The notes: a model not told the origin generated them from the sequence alone. Counted from the stretch's first letter, positions 50,985 to 62,649 are shown. The stretch is 64,000 bases of DNA from Phalacrocorax aristotelis (GCF_949628215.1 NC_134276.1:59309733-59373732); one strand, 5' to 3'. A program made the numbers and translations.

Positions 50985-52172
50985 CAACCGGTTGCTTTCT
51001 TCCATGAGGCAAGTGGTGCTGCGGACAAGGGGGAGTGAGTGGGTTTTGCATACCTTGACTTCAGCAGGGCCTTTACCCCAGTCTCCCATTGAAGCCAGGT
51101 TGGTGAGGTATGTACTGAATAACTAGACAAGAAGATGGGCAGAAAATTGGCTGTACTCTTAACAGAGTTATGGTCATTGGTGCAAAGTCCAACTGGCAGA
51201 TATTACTTCAGGGAGGGGCCCTCAGGGATCAGTACTGGGACCAGTACTCTTTAATGTCTTCATTAGTGACCTGGATAATGGGATGGGGTGCACTCTAATC
51301 AAGTTTGTGGATGATCCAGAATTGGTAGGAATGGTCATTATGTTGGAAGGCAGGGCTACTATTCAGAAAGACCTTGGCAAACCCAAGAAATGGGCTGACA
51401 GGAACTTCAGGAAGTGGAAAGTCCTGCTTCTGTATGGAATAACCCCAGGCTGCTACACTGCAGGCTTGCGGGGGACATGTGCTTGGGAAGTAGCTCTGCA
51501 GAGAAGGACCTGTGGGTCTTGGTGGGCAACAGGAGTCAACAGTGTGCTCTTGCAGCCAAGAAGGCCAACCATCTCCTGGACTGTATTAGTGAGTGTGGCC
51601 AATAGGTTGAGGCAAGTGACCCTACTCTTCTAGCTGACACAGTGCTTTAGGTACAGTCTCACAAGTGCCCAGTTCTGGGATCCTCAGTACAAGAAAGATA
51701 TGAACACACTGGAGTGGGTCCACCAAGACAGTCAGAGGGTTGGAGCATGTGACGTACAAGGAGAGCCTGAGAGAACTGGGTCTGCCCAGCCTCAAGAAGA
51801 GAAGGCAAAGAGGAGGCATTTTATTGCTGTGTACAAGTGCTTGATCAGAAGCTATAGAGCAGCTGGAGCCAGACTCTGCTTGGAGGTGCAATGAAGTTCG
51901 TGCAAGAGGTAGTGGACCCAGGGTGGAACGTGGGAAATTCTGCCTAGATGTAAGGATTCTATTTACTTTTTTAAACCTTGGGGGTGGCCAAACGCTGGCA
52001 CGGGTTGCCCAAAGAAATGGTGGAATCTCCATCCTTGGAGGTGTTCAGGACTCAGCTTGACATGGCCCTGAGCAAGCTGATCTGATTAGACCTGCTTAGA
52101 GCAGTACACTGGAGTACCTGGTGTCTGGAGGTCACTTAAAAAATAATTATTTTTCTGTAATTCTACAATTTG
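50985..52172 (+). mobile_element. CR1 LINE copy C, 3' half
   Basis: Begins within the RT domain (an FSRAFT-like block near 51060), then GPVLFNVFISDLDNG at 51240-51284 and KFVDDPEL at 51301-51324, the equivalent of the catalytic FADD motif. Continues through a CTVSQVPSSGILSTRK-like region and ends with GAATCTCCATCCTTGGAGGT, GAGGTC and a decayed TTCTGTAATTCTACAATTT terminus at about 52172. Reading frame broken at several points. It is more diverged at its terminus than copy B, so probably older or of another subfamily. Confidence 0.8.
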
Positions 52173-52460
52173 CTAGGGTTGTGATTTCCATTTTTATTTG
52201 TAAATGTGAACTAGGGACATAAAAATACATTTGACTTCATTTCAGTTGTAGATATTTTAACGGATAGTCCTTTTTCTTGAAAATATTTTGTTTTTAAACA
52301 GACTTCTTGAACTCTCCATGACATTCTACTCTATTTCCCTTCTTAAATGTACTGCATTTCTGTTAACTGACTTTGGTATTATATTCATTCTGAGCACAAA
52401 GTCTGTAAAGAATTTCCTTGAAGGAAGGGAGCCTTGACAAGGTGATCTTTAACCTTCTAG

Positions 52461-52580
52461 ATTTGGAGACTTGTATGTGGGAGAACAATATGTCTTGATT
52501 TGAAAGACACATTCTGCAGCAGTCTGCTCATTTACAACTTCAGAATATTTGAAAGAAGATATGGCAGCAGAAAATTTTCT
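52461..52580 (+). CDS. UBAC2: UBAC2 coding exon 3
   Basis: Preceded by TTTAACCTTCTAG and followed by GTAAGTTC. Forty codons in phase 0, residues 54-93, starting IWRLVCGRTICLDLKDTFCS and ending ERRYGSRKFS. It is nearly identical to the same segment of human UBAC2 as remembered and lies in the luminal/membrane part of the rhomboid-like domain. The SSLLIYNFRIFERRYGS stretch, the most conserved part of the family N-terminal half, is intact. This exon was missed by ORF finding because it lacks an ATG. Confidence 0.95.
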
Positions 52581-53019
52581 GTAAGTTCCAGTTACGTTTT
52601 ATTTTTAACAGAAACTGTTTTCTGCGCTGTTTAGAATCTTGTAGTCTTGGATTAATATTGCAGTTTTATTACTAACATTTTGTATAGAAATGGGTTTTAA
52701 TGAGAACTTGGTTTCCATAAATCTAAATTTATACTGTCTCACAGTCAGTGGATTATTCTAACTAAAATTTGCAGCTCTATCAGTTGAAAATTATCAGACC
52801 CGTAGAATTTAATTTTGGTAACAAATCTAACTCTTCAGTATCTAGAGATGTAGATCTGGAATTATGTTGTGCTAAAGATTTTATTTTCTTTATTGAACCA
52901 GTATAGTGGTTTTCTTGTTTTGTCTTTTATTTAGATTATTTTTAATCTATTATTAATCTATTAATAAAACCTTATTTTTAAACTGTTGAATTAATTAAAA
53001 TTAAACTTTTTCTTTCCAG
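52581..53019 (+). other. UBAC2: UBAC2 intron 3
   Basis: A short 439-base phase-0 intron, GTAAGT to TTTCTTTCCAG, AT-rich with no repeat or ORF of note. Confidence 0.9.
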
Positions 53020-53126
53020 TCCTTTTTACTGGGTGCTTGGATGCTCTCGGCTTTGTTTGATCTTCTCCTTGTAGAAATTGCTCAGTATATATTTGGCATC
53101 ACCATCGACAGCTTGCCTTCTGGCTT
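53020..53126 (+). CDS. UBAC2: UBAC2 coding exon 4
   Basis: Preceded by TTTTTCTTTCCAG and followed by GTAAGTAG. Encodes residues 94-128 plus two bases of codon 129: SFLLGAWMLSALFDLLLVEI, then AQYIFGITIDSLPSG. The hydrophobic stretch of residues 94-113 is the second membrane segment. It corresponds to human SFLLGSWVLSALFDFLL; the loop before LPSG seems one residue shorter than in human. The donor leaves phase 2, matching the human GF|LAPV junction. The next coding exon (LAPVFALF-type) was not found in the remaining 10.9 kb. Confidence 0.94.
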
Positions 53127-54322
53127 GTAAGTAGCTCCTAATGGATTGATTATTTTAGATATAGTTTCAAGGGAGTATTTTGTGAAGATTTCAATTAAAG
53201 AAAAAACCTTTCTTCCTGTAACCCTTCAAATTAAATTTGGTAATCTCTTGAACTACAATGTAAAGATTCTTGGCACAACTATATGTTTTCAAACGTTCAT
53301 TTCCTAATTGTGATCTGTGGTTAATTAGTTCATAATTTATCCATGTAATGACTACTTTCCATTCTGTTAGACCCATTTCCACTGTCAGCATGATTGAAGT
53401 GCGTCTTACAGCGCACAAATTATTGCCATATTTGGTTTTGTTCAGTTCAGTAGATCTGAAAACTGAAATCAGGTTGGTGCTGATTTCTCTCTTAAATAAC
53501 AAAGCACAACTACAAAGCTTGAAAGTATTTAGTGGTTCACTTTTGCATAACCTGTATTGGGTGTATCTGCACTTAATAAGAGATGTACATGTTACAGTAG
53601 AACCGTAGAGCTGGCAGAGCCTTTGTAGTTAAGCTTCTGACAGGTGAGATCAACCTTATACAGGCTTGAGTTTCCATGTGTTGCACGCTCTGAGGTAATA
53701 ATAACAGCTCATGGGACAAGATTTTTAATATTAAACACCATATTAGGCTTTTTAAATTTCTACTTTTTTAGTGTGTCTCTTGGAAGTAGCTAAAGGCTGA
53801 TTTAATAAGGAAGAAAAAGCACGTTTGACATTGTAGAGATACATTTTTTGTAGTGTGTGAGTATTCAAAAGGAGTTGAAAGCTTGAGTAGTACTGCAGTT
53901 ACTCATGTTTGCTACCTTGAAGTTTTTTGCTGGGACGTAGGCTGCTAGTGCATCTGGACAAATTCAGTGTTTTCATATGTGTTAAAAGATACTTTGTGCA
54001 AGAGTAAAATGTAGTAAACGTGCACATCATACCCACAGGGAACTAATGAACAGCTTGACTGTTACACCTTTTGATCATACTTTGTAACTGACAACATTCC
54101 GCAGTCATAGATAAAAGAAATCTGCATCAAAGACGTTTTTAGTTGAATGAAATATAAATGTTACCTACATATGCTTTGTGTTTAAGTCATGCTAACATTG
54201 ATCTTGAGAGAATGAAGCTAACTTTAGAAGTGTGGGATATACAGTAGTTTCAGGAGCATTTGGTTGTGCAAATATAAAAAATTAATATCTATGTTGCATC
54301 GTAGTTCTTCAGTGTTGTCTGC

Positions 54323-54328
54323 TTTATT
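54323..54328 (-). terminator. GPR18: Candidate GPR18 poly(A) signal
   Basis: TTTATT on the plus strand is AATAAA on the GPR18 strand, about 290 bases after its stop codon. It is the first canonical hexamer found downstream. A short 3' untranslated region is plausible; distal sites may also be used. Confidence 0.4.
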
Positions 54329-54617
54329 GTACTAATAGTCACTTTTTCATGTCTGACAATATTAATGATCTTTTGAGATGACAAAGGCATTGGAAAGTTT
54401 AACACCAATACTAGGTTGTAGTTAATTTCAGATTTACAAAAGCCATTGAGCAAATATAAAGAGGTGCAATTATTATTCTGCTTTTCTCATATTTACAGTA
54501 AAACAAATATATCTTACTTCTGGCTATAGAACATTCTTCAGTGTAGTCAAAATGCTAGAATTTGGAAAAAGAATTGCTTGTTTACGCTATAAAAGTCCGC
54601 TGGCATTTTTTCTCTGT

Positions 54618-55583
54618 CTATATCATTTCACTGTTCATATTATTGAGTGATCTTACACTTCCAGTTCGAAAACTTTTCCTGCGCACACTTCGAAGGTAGT
54701 TGCGATAAAGGATTACACTGATGACTCTTGCCTGAAATTGTTTAGAAACAATATAGTACAGTATAACATCCAAGCATGTACTGAGATTCATGAGAAAGGT
54801 GGTAAAGGCTGCCCAGGGATTGTAAGTTGTACCTTCATCTTGCAACATCAGGAAGGCGAAGCAAATGTGGAAGGGTACAAAGCAGATGAGTACTTGAGCA
54901 ATCAGAGTAACTATAATTCTTATGGATCTCTCCTTGGCCTTAGGCTTCAGTTTGGAAGTCTTGCCGTGGATAAAATTGTAAATAATGACGAAGTAACACC
55001 CCATCATAATAAACAAGGGAATCAAAAAGAAAAAAATCAAGCGAGAAAAGTTCAGTGTATTTACTTCCTTTAAATGGATGATATCAAGCATTTTTATGCA
55101 GGTGGTGAAATTTGAGGCTTTGTCTGGATCAGATTGTAAAAACAGCAATGGGGATGTTGTTGCAAGGGTCATTACCCAGATTCCAATGCAAGCCAGCACA
55201 GCTTTTTTTGTATTTTTTAGTTCTTTGACATGTTTGGGCTGGACAATAGCCATAAATCTGTCTACACTTATAAAAGTGAGCAACCACAGAGCAATGGCTG
55301 GGTAAAATATAGTGAAAGCACTGATAATCCGACAGAATATATCTCCGAAAGGCCACATTTCTTTCCCATGGTAGATTATCCGAAAAGGCAAGGAAAAGAT
55401 AAAAATCATGTCAAGCAATGCCACATTCATCATATATACAGTTATAGTTGTTCTCTTCTTGGTAGTGCAGCTAAAAACCCATAGTGCAGTGGCATTCACC
55501 AACAATCCCACTGTGAATACAAAGCTGTAGAAGACCAGTGATGCAATCCTGTATTCTTCAGGGTGGGGATTTTCAGGCATCAT
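54618..55583 (-). CDS. GPR18: GPR18, class A G protein-coupled receptor
   Basis: A complete intronless 321-residue receptor, near the 331 of human. GPR18 is a leukocyte-expressed receptor for which N-arachidonyl glycine and resolvin D2 have been proposed as ligands; the ligand assignment is debated. Seven hydrophobic segments are visible: about residues 13-36, 45-70, 85-107, 126-149, 178-203, 221-246 and 260-280. Landmarks: N30 (1.50), D58 (2.50), C84 and C162 for the extracellular disulfide, VPF at 236-238 with P237 (6.50), and DVILY at 272-276 in place of NPxxY. The stretch TSKLKPKAKERSIRI and the tail VSKQFQARVISV match human GPR18 closely. The TM3 motif is DRF (108-110), where human has DRY. 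The N-terminus is shorter than human and lacks its NSS sequon; a sequon remains at N158. The alternative start at Met-2 is possible. Nested antisense in UBAC2 intron 4, as in human. Confidence 0.96.
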   Translation of the reverse strand: MMPENPHPEEYRIASLVFYSFVFTVGLLVNATALWVFSCTTKKRTTITVYMMNVALLDMIFIFSLPFRIIYHGKEMWPFGDIFCRIISAFTIFYPAIALWLLTFISVDRFMAIVQPKHVKELKNTKKAVLACIGIWVMTLATTSPLLFLQSDPDKASNFTTCIKMLDIIHLKEVNTLNFSRLIFFFLIPLFIMMGCYFVIIYNFIHGKTSKLKPKAKERSIRIIVTLIAQVLICFVPFHICFAFLMLQDEGTTYNPWAAFTTFLMNLSTCLDVILYYIVSKQFQARVISVILYRNYLRSVRRKSFRTGSVRSLNNMNSEMI

Positions 55584-55596
55584 ATTTTAGTTGAAT

Positions 55597-55620
55597 TTAG
55601 GAGTAGTTGTTACACTCCAT
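55597..55620 (-). CDS. Seven-codon upstream ORF before GPR18
   Basis: ATG at 55620-55618 opens MECNNYS and stops at TAA (55599-55597), 13 bases before the GPR18 ATG at 55583 and in a different frame. It is within the presumed last 5' untranslated segment, since an acceptor-like TATCTTTTAG ends at 55628. If present in the mRNA it could reduce or gate GPR18 translation. Whether the peptide is made is unknown. Confidence 0.35.
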   Translation of the reverse strand: MECNNYS

Positions 55621-55627
55621 AAACACC

Positions 55628-55640
55628 CTAAAAGATAGAT
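55628..55640 (-). promoter_or_regulatory. GPR18: Candidate splice acceptor of the GPR18 coding exon
   Basis: On the minus strand a pyrimidine-rich TCTATCTTTTAG ends at 55628, 44 bases before the GPR18 ATG. Mammalian GPR18 has a non-coding 5' exon spliced to a single coding exon, so this fits the expected junction. The 5' exon itself and its promoter were not located. Confidence 0.4.
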
Positions 55641-58591
55641 AAAGTATGAAAAGTTATTCTCAGTCAAAGGAAAACTTTCCTTAAAAACAAACAAGATTGT
55701 TGTAGGATGGGGTTTAGTGATGAGATTGGATTGTTTAACTGTGAAAATGCACTAGCTTTTTTGCTTTTTCTGACTACAGATAGATTATTGTGCTTTGAAG
55801 GAAGTACCTGTACTTGTGAGAAGTAGTATTTATAAGCTAGTTTTAACTAAATATTTTTAATTACTGAAAAGATTTCTTACGTAGGGAATCAAAAAGTCAG
55901 GATTGACCAGCTGCTTTGAGTGTGCTTCAGTAGCTGATAATTATATTGAAACAACTGTAATTGAGGAAGAGAGCTATTTTCTACAGAAAATATTTCTTCA
56001 AGTTGTCCGTGTTGAAAAACTAATGACTAAAACTAGTTATGAAAAGAAATAAGTGAGCATGGCATGTATTGACATTTGGATATGCAAAATCAGGCATTGA
56101 CTTTGCATTTTATCTGTGTAGGAACTACATGGCTCCCAAAAGAATAGGTGCATGCTGTTCCTCGTAAAAGACATTAGAAAGCTATCTTAATAGCTATGTA
56201 GCTTCTAATACAGTAGTTGCTCACAGGGTGTCAGACCCTACCAGCTGACATATGAATGAGATGAATAGATTGATAGACTTCCTATTTAAAAAAGTAAAAA
56301 GATGAGAAGCAGCACAGATCTGACCAGGGCCTGCGCGAACAGTATTTTGGAGGGGAGAAGTCGCTGTCTGGTAGCCAGCTGCTCCATAGCACAGTTGTGT
56401 TGCTTCTCTCAGCTTCTTGGTCATAGGAGTTTGACATCTGAAATGTCATTATGCAGACTTGGGTGATGAGAGCTGAAAGAGATTATCCCCTGGTCTACTT
56501 GGGAGCCATTTGGGGATGGTAGACCTTACCTGGTGTTTGCATGGGTGCTTTGGTTAACCTGCACCCCCCACACTTTCCTGGCTCTTGCTGTGGTCACAGT
56601 TTCATGACTTAGCAAAGGAGGGTTCCTCTTGTTTGATCTTTCACCCAGCCCTGTGGCAGTTTTGTGAAAGGGGAGGAGGAGAGGGAGGAAAGAGTTAGTT
56701 GTTTGTCTGATCTTCCTACTTGTGACAGACAGCCAAGTAACTTGTACAGTGTCAATTAAGCACCAGAGCTCTTCTCAAGAGAAGAGTGCATAGTTCCTGT
56801 GTGTTTTAGCTCCAAAAGTGAAGAATGCATTATATATATATAAAAAAAAAGCTTATTGTTACTGGTTGTCTGGTTTATGCTTTCACTGTAATGTTACCAG
56901 GTGCTTTTTACAGTGGTATAGGAATACATAGTGGATTGAACCAGTGTTTATTAATCTAGCATCCTGGTTTGACACTGGCAAATATTAGCTGCATTTGAGA
57001 AGAGTATCCATGGAATAACTAACTAAGTATGACCTACTAAATCTTTCTTCAGGTTTGTTTCTACCTTGAAATACGAAGTTTGGACTTCTGGTTTTCCTAC
57101 AAGTCTCCAGTTTACAGATAGGGCTAAATATTTGTATGAATATATTTTTTTCTAAACTTTTCTCTCAAAGATTTTTGTTTAGCTATACAAAGCAAAAAGT
57201 TGTGTCTTCTGATCAGATGAGGTCATTAGAATATGTAACAGAATTCATGTTTTGTATGGGAAAAGCTATGCGTATAACACTGATAAAAAAGAGTTTTGGA
57301 GGGCATCTGTATGAATGACTCTAAAATACCTCACTGTGTGAAGAACACTAGAAATAAAAATATTAAAGAGTGATAGCAGACCTTATTGAAAGGTAGATGT
57401 CTTTATACTTGAAAGAAAATTTTTGTAGCACGTGCTTGTAGCACAGCTGAAATATTATCTGGTATACTGTCCTGCTTTCATTATTGTTGCATAAAATTGT
57501 CCAAATATTGCTTAACACACAACCCCTGCCCTGCACATTTTAAGTGTGGTTTTTTTTCTTTTGTTCTGTTTTTTAATTCTGTTGCTACTGTTTGTGTATG
57601 ACATGGTGCATGACTACCTATCTCAAGATCCTGACTGATTTAGTGGGTGAATTTAGCAGTAATGTATAGGAGAGGTAGAAGAATTAACTTTTTCTAGACG
57701 AGTGTTAATAAACAGCATGGATTTTGGTTTTGGTTTTGCTCTCCTCCACTTTGGGCTTGCAGTGACTGTAATAATTTCTGGTCAGGTCCTGTTTCCAAAA
57801 TAACCAGCAGACAGACTGTTGATGGGAAGAAGGGAAATCTGACGTGAGCTTCTGTCAGGATGATCTGTGGTTCCATGCCTTGTTTGCTGGTTATTTCAAG
57901 TTTGTGCCAGTTTTGAGATATATCGAAGAGTTAACCTACTATAATGAAAAGGGTTTTCCGTTTGTTTAGTTGTTGAAGACACAGTTTCCCAACTTTGTGG
58001 GTTTAAATGCATGTCAGTGCTATAATTAGGTAGTTCTCCTAAATTTAACTTTTAAGAATCTAAAATTTCGCATTTAGGTAGGTAAGAAAAAATTAGTTTA
58101 AAAAGTGTGTAGTTACCTATCTGCATTTATACATGAATGTAGATGTTCTGCTTTTTCATAATTACTTGTGTGCATGGGGTTCAGGTTGATATCTCCAGGT
58201 CAGCCCAAGCAGATCTTTGGGTGCCTCTGGGTGGATGGTTTTGCCCTAGTTGCCATTTTTCATAATGGGAACACTTACTGGTATTGATTGAAGCACTTGC
58301 TGAAGAGTCCCTGGAGCCACTGGTTTCCAGGTGTCTGTCTGTGTTAATTCTGAATGATTACTCTGAGGTTGGTCTGTATGTTTTATCAATCTGGTTTACT
58401 TTCTTAATGATAGTTGAGGTCCTGAATGTCTAATGTGAATTGTGAAGCTCATCTAGGTGCTATGTACAAGAACAGAGGCTTTCAGAACAAAACCAGAATT
58501 AAATCTTTTCCTCCAGATTCTTACTATGAGTTAGGCAACAGTGACTGTATTTAAAAGACCGTGTGTGTATCTCTCTTCCCAATCCCCGTTG

Positions 58592-58615
58592 TTTTTTTTT
58601 TTTTTTTTTTTTTTT
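58592..58615. repeat. 24-base T homopolymer
   Basis: An uninterrupted T run. Read on the minus strand it could be a poly(A) tail, but the preceding minus-strand sequence shows no gene-like body and no AATAAA close by, so it is kept as a simple repeat. Confidence 0.8.
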
Positions 58616-61537
58616 CCTTTGGGTGTCCCTTACATTTGTTCACACTTCCCTAAAGAGGACATGGCTTTCAGTGAAGCACAGTGAGACCAAGCAACAAGAT
58701 CTTCCCCTGATTTTCATTTAAAGAAAACATACATTTTTCCTTTAGTGATAACATGCTTACCAATGCATTCAGTTATTGCATACTTTTAAATATATTGTTA
58801 AAATCATAAACAGTATTTATGGACTATGCTTATACAAACGCAGTTGTTTTGCTTTAAATGTTATTTATAGAATGCTGCTGATACTTTGAAAGTGCATTCA
58901 AGAATTAAATTTCTTTTCATTAGTTCTAGAATAAATATCCCTGTTCAGCTTCTGAAGAAGTCCATCATAGCAACATGCGTGAACATCCAAGTTAGACTGT
59001 TAGTATAGCATAATGGATTGTTACTCACCTTTTGTGCACTACAAAGTTTCTTCCAAGATGCTCCTTTCATAGCCCCAAATCTGTAGAAGGTTTACACTTC
59101 CTCTTATCTGCTCAGCTTCACTTAGCTAAAATAGCTCCTCTTGGCAGGCAGGAAGCAATGACGCAGTCTAGCTAGTTCTGAGCTTCTATTGGTCATACTT
59201 AAAAAGTATCTTGCTAATACTTCACATACGTGTGGTGTCTGTGAACTGACATTTTTAGTACCTTTGAACAGGCAAGCTTTTATAGTATTTCCAGTGTGGT
59301 CAAACTGGCCTGTTGTACTAGGTATCTTTTTAAAATACATTTTAAAATGTTTGTGGTATAATGAAAGCATAATTTTGTTTGATGTTTACATGTAAAGGTA
59401 TCTGCAAGAATATGCATCTTTGTTATGCAAAAGTTTTTAATAAGCACAATGTAAATTTCTGCAAAGTGTAGTCTGTTTTTTGTGGAAATCCCCATTTTAT
59501 TTATATTGCCTTGGATAGTAGTCAGTCTGAAAGTGACAAACTCGCTACATTTGAAATGAGAAGTTTGATTCACTTGAATACACACTTCGTTTATGCCTGT
59601 ACTTACCATATTTTACTAACATAAAAGCAATGTTTCTATATTTTATTTTCTCTCTAAAATAACAACATGCCTTATTAAGAGCTTTTCAGAGAAATGCTCT
59701 ATGAAGAGAGGTTTTAGCCTTTATTAAAATAGAGTGAAATCTCTGAACTGTGTCACTGCAACAGACATCTTTGGGATGAGAGTATTTGCAAAGATTAATA
59801 AGTGAAGACTACTCATTTCGTACATTTTCTCTTCGTCAAGTCGAAAAAAGATCCAACCTTTGAAAGAGCCATTCAGAGAAGGAGATCATTCTAAATTCTC
59901 TGTCAGGCCCTCACTAGCTCCAGGTCTCTGACCATCAGTCTTTGGGACCTAGCAAAGCTCACTACAGATAATTTTTTTACCTCTGGTGGCCTCCATTTTT
60001 TTCCCCCCAAATGAAGCAGAGTTGTGTCTTGAGGAAGGGAACAGTAACATTTCAGTCTCCTCCTGGCATGCAGTCAAGAGTTTGCCAGGTGCCAGAGTGG
60101 TGCCAGAAGCAACAAAGTCCTGCAGCTCAGATGTAGCCAGAATCAGGTTTGTTTCTGGGGACGTCTTTCTTCACTGACTGTAAAAGTAATGTAGGTAGGT
60201 GATTCTCACTTAGTGCTAAAGGTAACTTCTGTGGAAAATACCCTCTCTGCTGGAGTCATGTAACTTAGCTGCATGGGTTTGTGGTAGTGTGTAGGCATTT
60301 GCATAGGTCAGTGTGATGGGGGAAGTAATCACAGGGAAGGGCCTGGGTATGGTTTTCAGTGTGTAGATTAATAATATCTTTAAATATTTGGTCTTTCCTG
60401 TTTAGGTGAACTCACACCAAACTTAATTTTTGTCATTATTCCAAAGACCTCTTAAATGCAATGAGCTGCAAATCCTACCCAGACCATCCTATAAAAATAT
60501 AAATCTATTTAAAAGTGCTTAATATTTTAGGATTAAGGAGCATCTTAGAAGGACTAACCAGTGTTGAAAACTCTTCAGTGGCTTTATCATTAACAAAACA
60601 ACCCTGTGGCATGCTCCAGTGGGATGAGTCACTCATACTGTTTTCAAGTTTAGTGAAAGTTCATTGAAATTCAGTGACATACATATTTTTAAAAGGTTTA
60701 AAAAAGTGTGTGTGGCTCCTGGAAGAGAATAACTAGGCTTTTGAACTCTCCTAGGCAAGAGTACTTTATTTTTAGCAAAATAATGTACAGAAGTCTGTAG
60801 GTCTCTTCCATCTTGAATTGCACTATGGATGTACAGAAAAAAGCAAGTGGATAGACACTGCCCTCCTCGGCTAAAGAGGACATAAAAAAGTAATTCTGGA
60901 TTTGGATGGAAACTAGGTGGATGCTGAGGTTGAAATCGGAAAAGCTATATGCAGTCAACTGCCTTTTGGCTTGCTGTCTTCTTGGGGGCAGGTCGGAAGG
61001 GTGACCTTTTATAGCTGTGTCTCATTTTGTCTGAGGAGTGTGCCTGACATCTTGACCCTGCAGGGGAGGTCATGCCTTGTGAGGTCAGCTGGAAACAAAA
61101 CAGCAGCCCGGCTGAGTTTATGGGCATGTTAGCCAGGCAGCTGGTTTGTCATAGTGTATATATGTCAGTCTGTGTTCTGCTTTCACTCAGGCTTCTCACA
61201 GTCTGCCTGGTGAAGAGGCAGCCAAACCACTCTGCTGCTGGAAGGACAGCTGCCGAGCGTGCAGGGGCAGCTCTGCCTGGCAGCAGCATGCTCAGAAGAG
61301 GTGTTTACACTACCAGCATGCATGTGTTCATTCTTGTCTATGTTCTCAGGCTGGCTGCAGCTGCAGGGGGATAAACATTTGGACATGAATGCCCCAGTGA
61401 AAAGTTGCACTAAACTGTGGTTTGCGAGAGGCAGTGGGCCACTCTGCTGTGCTGCGTTCCCCTGGTGCGTCGGTTTCTGTCATAGGAAGCACCTGACTCT
61501 ATTTTTGTTTTCTCCCCTTCTGTACTGTTGTTTTCAG

Positions 61538-61575
61538 CTAGAGATGAGTGGCTTGCATTGGTTTCCCTCAGATGG
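61538..61575 (+). other. Candidate cryptic or poison exon in UBAC2 intron 4
   Basis: A 38-base segment bounded by a strong pyrimidine tract with TTTTCAG (to 61537) and a GTGAGT donor (61576-61581). It does not resemble the UBAC2 protein. Joined to exon 4 it would complete codon 129 as TTC and then read TAG at once. It may be a nonsense-producing alternative exon, an exon of another transcript, or chance. Confidence 0.3.
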
Positions 61576-62649
61576 GTGAGTACTTCCACGGCTCCAGCTT
61601 TTACTGAAATAAATGCTTGGTTCCCTCCAGGGTCTTTTTCTGCTATTCTGAAATTTGGGGAGTGAAGATGATCATTTTAGTTGCATTATGTTGTGTTAAA
61701 GCTATTTTTGAGTAGTTAAAAGCTAAGCCAATGTACTTTGTGTCTGAGGATAAGGCAGAGTAGGCATGTGGTCTCTTACAGCGCCTTCACTAACTGGTGG
61801 TAAGCCTTAGAAGGAATGAGCTTGATCACTTGCAACAGTGTGGGAGTGCAGCACTGAACGGATTGTCTTCATGCTGTTGCTTTTGTAGGAGTAACGTACT
61901 ACTGAGTCTTTCTCTTTTGGTGGTTTAGTCATCATAAAGAAAAGTATGTTTTGCCTGTCCACTCACCGTGTAATATAAGCTTTGTGCAGCTGATAGAATG
62001 CTATCATGATGGCATGCAGCAGGGCAGAAGGATCACCCTCCACTTCAGCTTGGTAAGGAGTAGTTGCGAGCTTGTGTTCTCCTTCTGAACTTTCCATCAT
62101 TGGGACCTACTGAAAAGACAGAACTGAAGCTTCTTGCACAGTCCAGTGCACCAGTGGTGCAGGAAGCAACTCTCCCACGTGTGAGTTTGTTAACTTATCA
62201 GCTTGCTGTTGTGGGTGAGTTCACATGCAGTTTGGGTTACTGTTCTCAACCTTGATGAAATTGTGCTTCATTTTTTATTCCTGTATTGTGTCGTGCCGTA
62301 GTGAAGGTTTAAGTTGTCATGGCACTGAACGCATAAACTTACTGCAATAGTTTCCAGTTTTGCCATGCGCGTGTTACTCAGAGGCTGTGTCATGGCATAG
62401 CTGTCTCCTCGCCCACTCCTCAACCTGCAAGTGAGTGTAAATGCTGTGTGCAGCAGACCTGAAGGAATGGGAACAGAACTGCTTAAGAGGTGTGCAGCCT
62501 AGTTAGCTGTACCTGACAGCCTAACTACTGTCACATTTTGCGTTTTCTTCTGTGTTTTGCTAGAATTTGCTGTATGGGCCGAGGAAGGAGTTTCTGATGT
62601 TTTCCTTTAAAAAAAAAATCAGTCACAAAATTGCCGTTCCATGTTTCTC

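Larger units (their letters stand above)
46331..52460 (+). other. UBAC2: UBAC2 intron 2, with a CR1 cluster
   Basis: A 6.1-kb phase-0 intron (GTAAGA...CTAG). Its first 2 kb is AT-rich and unremarkable. The section from about 48.4 to 52.2 kb consists almost wholly of three same-strand CR1 fragments, which explain every long ORF there. The 280 bases from the last CR1 to exon 3 show nothing else. Confidence 0.85.

Noticed and set aside
48238..52032. Many ORFs of 60-136 codons within UBAC2 intron 2
   Set aside because: Explained by frame-broken CR1 LINE sequence or its antisense.
54738..55484. Plus-strand ORFs of 75-111 codons
   Set aside because: Antisense shadows of the GPR18 coding sequence.
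58592..58740. T run as the poly(A) tail of a minus-strand processed pseudogene
   Set aside because: No gene-like body, no target-site duplication and no nearby AATAAA on the minus strand were seen.
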